NCBI GenBank assembly: GCA_900319985.1
Contig: ONQL01000023.1
Coordinates: 1 to 21,775, forward strand
Origin: an uncultured Methanobrevibacter sp.
Lineage (GTDB): Archaea; Methanobacteriota; Methanobacteria; Methanobacteriales; Methanobacteriaceae
Direction: 5' to 3'
DNA length: 21,775 bases
Shown here in pieces: positions 9,001 to 16,525 of this stretch (its first letter is position 1; every line of letters starts with the position of its first letter). The notes beneath the pieces were generated by a model. The model made no database searches and had not been told where the DNA came from. It saw nothing but the letters and a program-made list of their open reading frames with translations. The position numbers were made by a program, and so were the translations under genes.

Positions 9001-12000
9001 TCATATTCAAGATCATCTACGCCCCAATCATCATTTTCAATGATTGATATGTCCTTCATCAGGGTATCCTGGGCAAATGTCTGGAACTTATTGAGGACAA
9101 TCCTTATACTGTCAAGGAATGTGTTAATTATTTTTTCAGAGTACAGCTGGTCATTGTATTCACAGAATATTCTGTATCTGCCGTCAACTTCCACAACATT
9201 GATGCTGACCTTGAATTTCAATCCTTCATAGTCAATTGACTCCCTTTCGACTTTCATTCCACCCATTTCAATGTCTTCAATGATTTTTCCGTGGTATGCA
9301 TAGAGTATCTCTGGGGTTATGTCGAATTCATTTGAAATCTCGGTTAAAGGATATGATGAGTATGCCAATACGTTCAGCCATTCCCCATTGATGTATTGCA
9401 GGTATTCGTCAAGTTTTGAATCCGAATTAAGTTTCAATGCCAAAGGCAATGTTTTAACCATCATCGCCAATGTCTTTTCCTGATTCGGATTGAACCTTCC
9501 GTTGGTAATTGTTGCAATCAATGTGTTGCGGTTAAATGCAAACTTGTTTAGGACAAATGAAGTTGCAGCCAAGAACAGGTTATTCTGGCTGATGTTTGAT
9601 TTTGAACAGAATTCGTCAACGCTTTTTTTGTCAATGAAGATGTCTTCAACTGCAGCATTTCCCTCAGTTTCATCACCGTTGATGTCCTGTGGAATCAATG
9701 TTGCACTGTCAAATTCCTTAATCTTATTGGCAAAGAACAGTTTTGCTTCCTCATATAGGCTTGACTGCTGTGTCTTGATTTCATTCAATGAATATTCGAA
9801 ACCGTCAAGCTCCTCAAGTTCATAGTCCCTTCCATCATATATGCTGGCTATCTCATCGAAGAGAATGTTTAGGGAGGTTCCGTCCAGTATTATATGGTGG
9901 AAATCTGCTAAAAGCATTGAATCGCCGACTATCCTGAATCTGAAAAGAGGTCCTTCATCCAGCTTGAAAGGTTTTACAAATTCATCCATATTAGCTTCAT
10001 CAGACATCTCAATCAAATCGTCGACTTTAAGGCTGTCCCTTCTTTTCTGATATACCTCACCGTTTTCCATAACTATAACTGTCTTGAGGTATGGGTGATT
10101 TTCAATGGCTTTTACGATTGATGATTTCAGTCTGTCAGCATCAATACCTTCACTGAATTCCATTTTCTTTGGAAGGTTATATGCAGTGTTTTGTGAATCC
10201 TTGATGCAGTCGAAGTAAACTCCAAGCTGATTTGGAGTCAATGGATAAAGTTCCTGAACTTCGCTTGACTTGTCATCCTCAATCCTGATTTCGGATGCAA
10301 TCTTTTCAATTGTCTTGTATTTCAGGATCTCAGTAACGTTCAGCTGTGCTTTAAGGTTGGAGTATATTGCTGAAGTCAGCTTGATGACAGTCAGGGATGT
10401 CAGTCCCACGCTGAACAAATCGGTGTTGACCCCAAATCCGTCAGTTCCAAGAATATCGCTGACCATATCAAAGAGTTTCTCTTCGATTTCAGTTCTTGGC
10501 TTGATGAATTCTTCAGCATCGATTTCAGGTTCGGGCAGGTTTTTAAAATCTGTTTTTCCGTTAGGTGTTTTTGGGAATTCATCCAATTGTGTGAAATATG
10601 AAGGCACCATATATTCAGGGATTGAATCGATAAGGTGCTGTTTTAAATCTTCAATATTTATATCGCCTGCAGCTGTGAAATATGCGCACAGGTGTTCGAT
10701 TGAGTTGATTTTTTTCACCACAACTTTTGAAAGAGTTATGTTTTCATAGTTTGCAATTGCCCCTTCGATTTCGGACAGTTCAATTCTCAGGCCTCTAAGC
10801 TTGATTTGGGTATCGTTTCTTCCGTGAACATACAATTCGCCATTTGCATCCTTCTTACCTAAATCTCCGGTATTGTAGTATGGAATGCCGTTGAGTGTTA
10901 AGAATACCTTTTCGGTTTGTTCATCATTGTTGAGATATCCTCTTGCGATTCCAGCTCCTCCCACATATATTTCACCAGGAACATAGGCAGGCAGCTGATT
11001 TCCATCAATATCCATAATCTTGTCAACAACATTAAGCATTTTCCATCCTGCTGTGACTTCAGGTGAATCGATAAGCTTGTAGTGTGATGCAATTGTCACT
11101 TCAGTCGGTCCGTATGAGTTGTAGATGTCTGCACTTGTGTATTTTGACAACCTGTCATAGAGTACTGGAGGGAATCCCTCTCCCCCTACAATAATCACGT
11201 TGCAGTTTGCGACAACTTCCTGTATCTCTTCAAGTTGCAGGTATTCAAGCAATCTTGTTGGTGTTGAACCGAATCCTTCTGCATCAGTTTTTTTGAAAAG
11301 CTCAACTAGCTGCAACGGATCGATTGCCTCTTCATCATTTGCAAATACTACTGGAAGTCCGTTGAGTATTGTACCGAATATTTCCCTTAAAAATACGATG
11401 AATGATACTGTTGAAATTGAAATGAACTTGTTGCATCTGTGGTTCAGCTCGTAAATAGGAACGTTTTGCTTGACATTTGCAATATAGTTTGATATTCCTC
11501 TGTGGGTTATCATTACTCCTTTCGGTTTTCCTGTTGAACCTGAGGTATATATCAGGAAACATAGGTTATCCGGTGTAAGTTCAATTTCAGGATTTGTTTC
11601 ATCGCTTTCACCGAGCAGTTCATCCACATCGATTCTGTTTTCACCATCATAATCAATTTCTGAGCTTGTAATTACAAATTTGGAATCACTGTCCTCTAAA
11701 ATCTGGTTGATTCTGTTTACAGGATAATTCGGATCGATTGGAATGAATGCCGCACCTGCCTTGACAATACCAAGTACTGCAGCTATCAGGTCGCTGTTTC
11801 TTCTCATCATGAACATTATTCTGTCCTCTATGTTCACTCCTCTTTTGATTAGTGCATTTGCAATTCTGTTTGCCTTTCTGTTAAGCTCATCATATGTGAG
11901 TTCGCCGTCTTCGGCAACAAGTATTGTCTTTTCAGGGTTTTGGCAAGCTATTTCTTCAAATATCCTGTCGATGATTCCTTCATTTGCAAGCTCTATTTTA

Positions 12001-13829
12001 AAGTCCTCATCATATTCAAGCTCCCTTCGTATTGAGATGTCCTTAAGCAAAGCATCGCCTAAGCTAAACTTGTCAAGCAAAACATCCATTGACTCAAAGA
12101 AAGCTCCAATCAGCTCTTTTGAATAGAAAGATGTATCATAGCTTATATTCATGTTTGAGCTTTCGAAGTTGAATACGAATTTATAGTCTTTTTTATCATA
12201 TCCCTCTACAAAGAAGAGTATTTCGCTTTCAAAGTTCAGTTTCCTGTTGTTCAGCAAAGGATAATTATGATAATCATCAAAGTTATTTTTGAAATCATTG
12301 AAATATTCTTCGACAGTCATTTCGGTGTTGAAATGATATCCGCAGGCCTGTTTATTGTATGAAATGAGAATGTCCTTTGAAAATGAAAACTTGGTTAGAT
12401 TGAACAGGAATGCCGCAAGCAATACCTTGTCATTCGGCAAATTGTATTGTTTTGACAGACAGTTCAGTTTGTCCATATCCAATTCTTGGGACATTGATGT
12501 GAAGACAACTTTATCTCCATTGATGTCAGGAGATATTGCTGTTGAGTTGTCAAATGAATTGATTAGATTATTGTAGTAGTTTTCAGCCTTAAAGAAGTCG
12601 CATATATCAATGTCATATTCCTCGCATTTTTTGGAGGAATCCTCAATTACCTGCTTTGCCAAATCCTTCAGGCCTTCAGCGATTGCTTCAATTTCATTAT
12701 AGTTGAAGCATGACTTGTCATATTCAATGAATATTGACTGTAATCCGTTTTTGTCAGAATAATTTTTGTTTATTCTAAAGTGAAGCGGGAATTTAATGTC
12801 CTTTTGGAGAGTCAGGAATTTTGAATCCTGGTCAGTTGAATTTGACACGATTGAAATCATTGAAATGCAGTCTGGGTCTATATTTTCATTCCTTAAATCT
12901 GTTGTATACTCGCTGAACTGCAGTTTTGCATGGCCCAGGCCCTCTTTTAGAACTGATTTGGAATATTGGAGAAGTTCATCGAAGGTCATGTTCTCATCAT
13001 ATGCCAATCTTAAAGGGATGGTGTTTACAAACATTCCGAGTGCATCTTCCTGTCCGAAATATCTTCCATGAACTGAAGTGTTCATTACAATGTCTTTGAA
13101 TGACTTATTGTCCTTTTTGGACTTTGCAAAGTATAGGAAGTTAAGGGCAAGTGAAGTTACAAAAGGCGAATAGTCGAATTTTGGAATCTGCTCCAGTAAA
13201 ACTTCGTAAAACCCAAGTTCGGACTTGTCGAATGAATACCAGTCCTGCGAATAATCTTTCAGACTGTCCAGCCAGTATTTCTTGTCTTCATCGGCTTCGT
13301 TTGAGTTGAGATATTCGAGTTCGCTGTCCACATATGTCTCATATGAGTATTGCTTAGGAACGTATTCCTCACCATTTTCAGCACATTCAATGTATCTTTC
13401 AATTTCGCGAGGAATCAGAGAGAATAGTGATGTGCCGTCCAGCAGTATGTGCTGTACAACTCCGATAAGCACGGCTGAAGATTCTGTCTTCAATATTGCC
13501 CATTTGTATAATGGGGAATCGAAGATATCTTCGAAAGGATTTTCCAGATAATCGACGATGAATCCGTCCAGTTCATCATCGGACATTTCAAATGTTTCTA
13601 TATCTACTTCAAAATCATCATAATATTGTTTAAAATCCCCGTTTCCATTGTCCTTAATTTTCAGGTTCAAATGATTTTTGGAAATGCTTTCTATCGCTAG
13701 CTTTACGTTTTCAAAAGCATTCAAGTCATAATCTTTTCTGAATTTAAGGTAAAATGAATCGTTGTTTGGATTGTTTATTTCCGAAAACAACAGCATTTTT
13801 TGCGAGGATGACAAATCAAAACAAACCAT
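6012..13829 (-). CDS. Two-module non-ribosomal peptide synthetase with terminal thioester reductase
   Basis: A 2605-residue cytoplasmic megaenzyme. Domains in order: condensation C1 (about 1-400, QHILLDG at 126-132 where HHxxxDG is usual); an extra condensation C-lobe remnant (about 430-600); adenylation A1 (about 615-1100: YTSGSTGKPKG 761-771, NSYGPTE 904-910, YNTGD 985-989, Lys1092); carrier T1 (Ser1145 in VGLTSL); C2 (about 1191-1600, intact HHIILDG 1311-1317); A2 (about 1615-2120: YTSGSTGLPKG 1765-1775, NMYGPTE 1912-1918, Lys2112); T2 (Ser2164 in GGTSL); and a reductase (about 2236-2605: TGATGFLG 2245-2252, Tyr2403 and Lys2407 in YxxxK). It should join two substrates and release the product reductively as an aldehyde or alcohol. 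Pocket residues read by eye are I-V-R-G-I-G-S-I-A-K for A1 and D-V-Q-I-I-A-M-V-Y-K for A2, so no substrate is named. The ATG follows AGGTGA. A phosphopantetheinyl transferase is needed but not seen here. Confidence 0.96.
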   Translation of the reverse strand: MVCFDLSSSQKMLLFSEINNPNNDSFYLKFRKDYDLNAFENVKLAIESISKNHLNLKIKDNGNGDFKQYYDDFEVDIETFEMSDDELDGFIVDYLENPFEDIFDSPLYKWAILKTESSAVLIGVVQHILLDGTSLFSLIPREIERYIECAENGEEYVPKQYSYETYVDSELEYLNSNEADEDKKYWLDSLKDYSQDWYSFDKSELGFYEVLLEQIPKFDYSPFVTSLALNFLYFAKSKKDNKSFKDIVMNTSVHGRYFGQEDALGMFVNTIPLRLAYDENMTFDELLQYSKSVLKEGLGHAKLQFSEYTTDLRNENIDPDCISMISIVSNSTDQDSKFLTLQKDIKFPLHFRINKNYSDKNGLQSIFIEYDKSCFNYNEIEAIAEGLKDLAKQVIEDSSKKCEEYDIDICDFFKAENYYNNLINSFDNSTAISPDINGDKVVFTSMSQELDMDKLNCLSKQYNLPNDKVLLAAFLFNLTKFSFSKDILISYNKQACGYHFNTEMTVEEYFNDFKNNFDDYHNYPLLNNRKLNFESEILFFVEGYDKKDYKFVFNFESSNMNISYDTSFYSKELIGAFFESMDVLLDKFSLGDALLKDISIRRELEYDEDFKIELANEGIIDRIFEEIACQNPEKTILVAEDGELTYDELNRKANRIANALIKRGVNIEDRIMFMMRRNSDLIAAVLGIVKAGAAFIPIDPNYPVNRINQILEDSDSKFVITSSEIDYDGENRIDVDELLGESDETNPEIELTPDNLCFLIYTSGSTGKPKGVMITHRGISNYIANVKQNVPIYELNHRCNKFISISTVSFIVFLREIFGTILNGLPVVFANDEEAIDPLQLVELFKKTDAEGFGSTPTRLLEYLQLEEIQEVVANCNVIIVGGEGFPPVLYDRLSKYTSADIYNSYGPTEVTIASHYKLIDSPEVTAGWKMLNVVDKIMDIDGNQLPAYVPGEIYVGGAGIARGYLNNDEQTEKVFLTLNGIPYYNTGDLGKKDANGELYVHGRNDTQIKLRGLRIELSEIEGAIANYENITLSKVVVKKINSIEHLCAYFTAAGDINIEDLKQHLIDSIPEYMVPSYFTQLDEFPKTPNGKTDFKNLPEPEIDAEEFIKPRTEIEEKLFDMVSDILGTDGFGVNTDLFSVGLTSLTVIKLTSAIYSNLKAQLNVTEILKYKTIEKIASEIRIEDDKSSEVQELYPLTPNQLGVYFDCIKDSQNTAYNLPKKMEFSEGIDADRLKSSIVKAIENHPYLKTVIVMENGEVYQKRRDSLKVDDLIEMSDEANMDEFVKPFKLDEGPLFRFRIVGDSMLLADFHHIILDGTSLNILFDEIASIYDGRDYELEELDGFEYSLNEIKTQQSSLYEEAKLFFANKIKEFDSATLIPQDINGDETEGNAAVEDIFIDKKSVDEFCSKSNISQNNLFLAATSFVLNKFAFNRNTLIATITNGRFNPNQEKTLAMMVKTLPLALKLNSDSKLDEYLQYINGEWLNVLAYSSYPLTEISNEFDITPEILYAYHGKIIEDIEMGGMKVERESIDYEGLKFKVSINVVEVDGRYRIFCEYNDQLYSEKIINTFLDSIRIVLNKFQTFAQDTLMKDISIIENDDWGVDDLEYEEIEEERLNKIFENQVELHPNRTILYADDGEFTYAQLNEKANRIAHSLIKRGVGPEDRVMFILNRNSNVMASIFGILKSGAAFIPVDSEYPSERVEHVLTDSESKFIIVDDVIEKNGIDLSDYADNLLDVDELLKEEDTSNPDPDVHANNMAYLIYTSGSTGLPKGVILEHGNIANFVYPDPRNLCTYELVQNLEKEDYKVLSTTTVAFDVFQQEIMGSLLNGVPMVFANDTQYKDPVEMMDLIHRTGANVYIATPSRLLQYLEIEAMQETMYGFKVYIHAGEPFSARLYDLLSKNSKGKFFNMYGPTETTVYCNGHLLDSPDIHIGKEMFNVREMVMDFDSNPLPPNVIGELYIAGKGVSREYLNRPEKNAESYEVINGIRFYHSGDFVKVTEDGDYYVFGRMDNQIKLRGLRIEIGEIEVGLSKFPGIKSVAVVVKKIKGNDHLCAYFTVEDDYKDENREENGYSIDIDELKASLAEKLVYYMVPTVYMELDEMPQTVNGKTDLRNLPEPVLVTEYVAPENEVEAFFTNLFADILGLDEVSVTDSFFDIGGTSLLVTKITMESLNQNYNINYGDVFANPTPRALAEFILSDESFEKKSEMAYDYTEINRLLSKNNLESLSNGEIDESLGDVLLTGATGFLGIHVLHELLENETGDIYCFIRANKVLSGAERLKSLLYYYFSNEYEDTFDERLHIIEGDITNFEDFEKLLSENIETVINCAANVKHFSSGTDIEDINLGGVVNGLKFAKMKNAKYVQVSTYSIAGESVNNYPPADVEFTEQDLFIGQAVDNQYLSSKFLAERAVLEAAVNDDLDVKIMRVGNLMARSSDSEFQINFNSNGFINRLKAFVTIGKMPYSMLMNRVEFSPIDVTAKAIIGLSKTPKECTVFHPYDYHNVSFGDIIDIIRPLELDIEPSEDDDYQNALDEALADKAKQEGVSGLITSIGSGKVKKIWIPVDNAYTVQVLYRLGIKWPFISEEYVYYFIKYLNDLDFFSV
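7755..10809. repeat. 31-bp direct repeat inside the NRPS (7755-7785 and 10779-10809)
   Basis: The two copies encode the A8 core (QIKLRGLRIE) of the two adenylation domains and match at 29 of 31 bases. They are 3024 bp apart, an exact multiple of three. Recombination between them would remove 1008 codons in frame and leave a single hybrid module. Confidence 0.8.
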
Positions 13830-13834
13830 ATTAT

Positions 13835-13900
13835 CACCTAAATTACTATTATGTATAGTTTGTTTTTCTTCATTAAAAAAATATATTATTTTTTTTTTTC
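13835..13900 (-). promoter_or_regulatory. Promoter and ribosome binding site of the NRPS operon
   Basis: On the minus strand an A-rich BRE-like run precedes an ATAATATATTT TATA box (about 13879-13889), some 55 bp before the ATG. The ribosome binding site AGGTGA lies at about 13834-13839, a few bases before ATG 13829. Confidence 0.55.
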
Positions 13901-13920
13901 GATATTTTGCAGATATTTTG
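13901..13920. promoter_or_regulatory. Direct repeat upstream of the NRPS promoter
   Basis: GATATTTTG occurs at 13901-13909 and 13912-13920, 11 bp apart (one helical turn), just upstream of the A-rich BRE/TATA region. Same-face repeats at this place suit an activator or repressor binding site. No regulator is identified. Confidence 0.4.
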
Positions 13921-13957
13921 TATGAATATTAAAAAAAACAAAAGTGAATAAAAGATT

Positions 13958-13982
13958 AAAAAAGATAGTTATAAAAACTATC
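13958..13982 (-). terminator. Terminator of the MarR-MFS operon
   Basis: On the minus strand GATAGTT (13982-13976) and AACTATC (13970-13964) form a 7-bp stem, followed by six T (13963-13958). The stem overlaps the stop codon of the MFS gene. Confidence 0.7.
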
Positions 13983-15366
13983 CTCTTTTTGTATTGAATT
14001 CATCTTTTGATTTGATTCCGACCAGTGATGCGAATATTGCAAGAACACACGCTACGGTACATATTCCGCATATTATCTGGGATGACTGAACAATCATGGA
14101 TGCATACTGAGGGGCCAGCTCAAGGTTGCCCATTACCCATGCAAATACCAATGTCAAAAGCCCAAGACTCATTGTCTGGCCGATTGTTCTCATGGTTGCC
14201 TGTGAAGCTGATGCAGTCGGAGCATCCTTTGGAGGAACGGAACTCATGATTGCGTTCATGTTTGGACTGGAAAACAGTCCCATTCCTATACCCTGGAGAA
14301 TCATTGCAAGCACTACAAGGTACAGAGGTGTGCTTCCGTTCAGGAATGTCAATATCAGAAGAGCCACTGTTGCAATTCCCATTCCCAAAGCAGCCAGCTT
14401 TTGAGGATGTACCTTATCTGAAAGCTTACCTGCATTAGGTGCCATGATTGCCATAAGTATTGGTGTAATAATCAATATCAGACCTGACATCTGGGCATCC
14501 CACCCCCTTACATATTGGAAATGATAATTGAGGATTGTTGTAACCACCATTACCGCAATGTAGCTGCATAGTGCAGCTATATTGGAGGATGTGAATTTCG
14601 CATTCCTGAACAGGTTCATGTTGAATACAGGTGATTTTTGCCTTAGCTCATAGGCACCGAATATTATCAGAAGTACTATTCCCAAAATTGTTATAATCAG
14701 TCCTGTCTGTGTGTTCAGGGTTGTGAATCCGTAGATGAATGCCAGAATTCCGATTCCGTAAATCACAGATCCGACCTTGTCGATTTTGTCCTTTTCATAT
14801 GTTTTCCACTCCTGTGGGATTTTGAAAATCATCAGTATTATGCACAATACCAGGAACGGAACTACAAAGTAAAACATTGACCTCCATCCGAGGTTATGCA
14901 CCAGAAATCCGCAGATTACCGGTGAAAGTGATGTGGCCAAATATACTCCTGTTACTGTAAATCCCAATGCTTTTCCTCTGTTTTGCGGTTTGACCGCCTG
15001 CACTACCATTGCCATTGCAGATACATTCAGGAATGCAACCCCTGCACCCTGAAGTATTCTGAAAATCAGAAATGTTTCTGTTGAAATTGAAAGGCATGCT
15101 CCGATTGAAGCTATCAGATATACGATTACTCCTGCAAGCAGTGATTTCTTGACTCCGAACTTACCTGAAATCTGTCCTGCCGGAACTGTAAAAACGGCCA
15201 CGACCAGGAAAAATATTGTAGGCACCCAGTTCTGGATGACGTTGTTCATTGCAAACTCCTGTGCAATGGCCGGCACTCCTATTATGATACCATTTGACAA
15301 AAACACTGCAAAAAATGATGTGATAAATGATATCAATACTACATATGTTTCAAATTCAATTTTCAT
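13978..15366 (-). CDS. MFS drug/metabolite exporter (DHA2, EmrB/QacA-like)
   Basis: A 462-residue integral membrane protein with 12-14 predicted helices. Family motifs are visible: motif A GQISGKFGVKKS at 64-75, the conserved Arg103 in RILQGAGVA, and an antiporter motif C region about 140-160 (SLSPVICGFL, then WRSMF). Such proteins usually exchange drugs or small lipophilic compounds for protons. It starts 13 bp after the MarR gene, so the regulator probably controls it. It lies next to the NRPS but has its own terminator, so it is a separate transcript. It may give self-protection against the NRPS product or export other toxic compounds; the sequence cannot decide. The spacing before the ATG contains only a weak GAGAGTG ribosome binding site. 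Confidence 0.9.
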   Translation of the reverse strand: MKIEFETYVVLISFITSFFAVFLSNGIIIGVPAIAQEFAMNNVIQNWVPTIFFLVVAVFTVPAGQISGKFGVKKSLLAGVIVYLIASIGACLSISTETFLIFRILQGAGVAFLNVSAMAMVVQAVKPQNRGKALGFTVTGVYLATSLSPVICGFLVHNLGWRSMFYFVVPFLVLCIILMIFKIPQEWKTYEKDKIDKVGSVIYGIGILAFIYGFTTLNTQTGLIITILGIVLLIIFGAYELRQKSPVFNMNLFRNAKFTSSNIAALCSYIAVMVVTTILNYHFQYVRGWDAQMSGLILIITPILMAIMAPNAGKLSDKVHPQKLAALGMGIATVALLILTFLNGSTPLYLVVLAMILQGIGMGLFSSPNMNAIMSSVPPKDAPTASASQATMRTIGQTMSLGLLTLVFAWVMGNLELAPQYASMIVQSSQIICGICTVACVLAIFASLVGIKSKDEFNTKRG

Positions 15367-15379
15367 AATAACACTCTCG

Positions 15380-15829
15380 CTAATTATCTTCTATAAGTTT
15401 CATGCCGTTATAGGCTATTTCAGCTATTCTTTTCTTAAGCTCCTCGTCTTCATCACTTATTCCTACTTCCTTTTCCCATTCCTTTGAAATTCTTCTGTAT
15501 TTGGGAACAAGCTTTGATCCCTTGTCTGTGGTATTGAGCATGTATTTGCGTCTGTTGTCTGGATTTACTTCACGTTTTATGTAACCCTCATCCTCAAACT
15601 TCTTCAGTACCTTTGCAATATTTCCCTTGCTCTGGCAGAACATGTCCACCAGGTCGTCCTGTGAGCAGTTTGGATTGTCATATATGAAAATGATATATCT
15701 CACGTCATGGCCGAAATCGATGTTTGAAAATTTGGATTTCATGTATTTCTGCTGATTTAATGAAATATTATGTATCCATGCAATGAAAGGGGATTTGTCC
15801 TTGATTCCTTGAAAGCTTTCATCATCCAT
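15380..15829 (-). CDS. MarR-family transcriptional regulator of the MFS exporter
   Basis: A 149-residue winged-helix dimeric regulator. The DNA-binding part is typical: SQDDLVDMFCQSKGNIAKVL as helix-turn-helix, then a wing with NPDNRRKY and the LNTTDKG strand. The start is set at ATG 15829 (MDDESF). A GTG nine bases upstream gives a longer frame but lies inside the ribosome binding site AGGTGA (15840-15835), which is ideally spaced for 15829. It leads an operon with the MFS gene and is divergent from mntP. Tandem 14-bp palindromes directly upstream of its TATA box are the likely binding sites, so self-regulation and control of both flanks are expected. The inducer is unknown. Confidence 0.9.
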   Translation of the reverse strand: MDDESFQGIKDKSPFIAWIHNISLNQQKYMKSKFSNIDFGHDVRYIIFIYDNPNCSQDDLVDMFCQSKGNIAKVLKKFEDEGYIKREVNPDNRRKYMLNTTDKGSKLVPKYRRISKEWEKEVGISDEDEELKKRIAEIAYNGMKLIEDN

Positions 15830-15861
15830 ACATTTCACCTGATTTTATTTTGTAGGGCATA

Positions 15862-15871
15862 GAATATAAAT
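15862..15871 (-). promoter_or_regulatory. TATA box of the marR-MFS operon
   Basis: Reads ATTTATATTC on the minus strand, about 38 bp before ATG 15829. It is separated by a single base from the adjoining operator repeat at 15872, so a bound regulator would overlap the BRE/TFB contact zone. Confidence 0.55.
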
Positions 15872-15900
15872 GTTTCTTTTGAAACAGTTACTTTTGAAAC
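15872..15900. promoter_or_regulatory. Tandem MarR-type operators, marR/mntP intergenic
   Basis: GTTTCTTTTGAAAC (15872-15885, perfect 5-bp arms) and GTTACTTTTGAAAC (15887-15900) differ at one base and lie 15 bp apart. They sit between the divergent marR-MFS and mntP promoters, touching the marR TATA box. The same layout recurs at 21613-21641. Confidence 0.7.
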
Positions 15901-15913
15901 AATAAAATTTTAT

Positions 15914-15922
15914 TCTATAAAA
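15914..15922 (+). promoter_or_regulatory. TATA box of mntP (leaderless transcript)
   Basis: TCTATAAAA is centred about 20-24 bp before ATG 15938, and no ribosome binding site precedes the ATG. Transcription probably begins at or next to the start codon. Confidence 0.5.
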
Positions 15923-15937
15923 GTCAATGTAATATCA

Positions 15938-16492
15938 ATGTCACTAAACATAATATCAATTTTTCTAATAGCTGTTGCACTTGCAATGGATGCATTCAGT
16001 GTATCTCTGACCAAAGGGTTCACGCAAAAAAACTTAAGGACTATTGAAAAAATATACTATGGACTCTTTTTTGGTGGATTTCAGTTCATAATGCCAATAT
16101 TTGGCTATTACTGCGTCAGCACAATATCCGATTTTATACAGTCATTCGCATCAGTGATAGCATTCGTGCTGCTTGTTGCAATCGGACTCAACATGATTCG
16201 GGAAAGCCTCTCCGGAGACGATGAGGAAATAACAGACAACTTTTCATTCAAGGAAGTTACATTGCTTGCAGTAGCTACAAGTATCGATGCATTTGCTGTA
16301 GGAATTACCTTTGCCCTAATGGATTATCCAATCATTCTTTCATCTGCCATAATAGGTGTGGTTGCATTTGCATTCAGCGTATGCGGCATATACATAGGAA
16401 GGAAACTGGGTGACTGGCTGGGTGATAAGTTCCAGATATTGGGCGGTGTAATCCTGATACTGATTGGAATCAAAATACTTTTGGGATTTTAG
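15938..16492 (+). CDS. mntP: Manganese efflux pump, MntP-like
   Basis: A 184-residue, six-helix membrane protein of the MntP (YebN, DUF204) family, which exports Mn2+ in bacteria. Both repeat motifs are present with their acidic residues: ALAMDAFSVSLTKGF (Asp18) and VATSIDAFAVGITFAL (Asp117). The length equals the usual family size (about 185-190). It is divergent from marR and shares the operator region, so the regulator may also affect it. That is unproven, since its TATA box lies about 14 bp past the nearest operator. The start ATG follows a TATA box closely and lacks a ribosome binding site. Mn2+ as substrate is taken from the family and not shown here. It converges with the next gene, 33 bp away. 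Confidence 0.85.
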   Translation: MSLNIISIFLIAVALAMDAFSVSLTKGFTQKNLRTIEKIYYGLFFGGFQFIMPIFGYYCVSTISDFIQSFASVIAFVLLVAIGLNMIRESLSGDDEEITDNFSFKEVTLLAVATSIDAFAVGITFALMDYPIILSSAIIGVVAFAFSVCGIYIGRKLGDWLGDKFQILGGVILILIGIKILLGF

Positions 16493-16525
16493 AACTTAAA
16501 GAAAAAGATTGTTATTTTAAATATG

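Noticed and set aside
10270..10749. 159-codon ORF antisense to the NRPS, and similar plus-strand ORFs at 8650-12126
   Set aside because: They are serine-rich shadow frames opposite strongly supported NRPS domains, without ribosome binding sites or recognisable domains.
15830..15838. GTG upstream start for the MarR gene
   Set aside because: The GTG is part of the AGGTGA ribosome binding site that serves ATG 15829.
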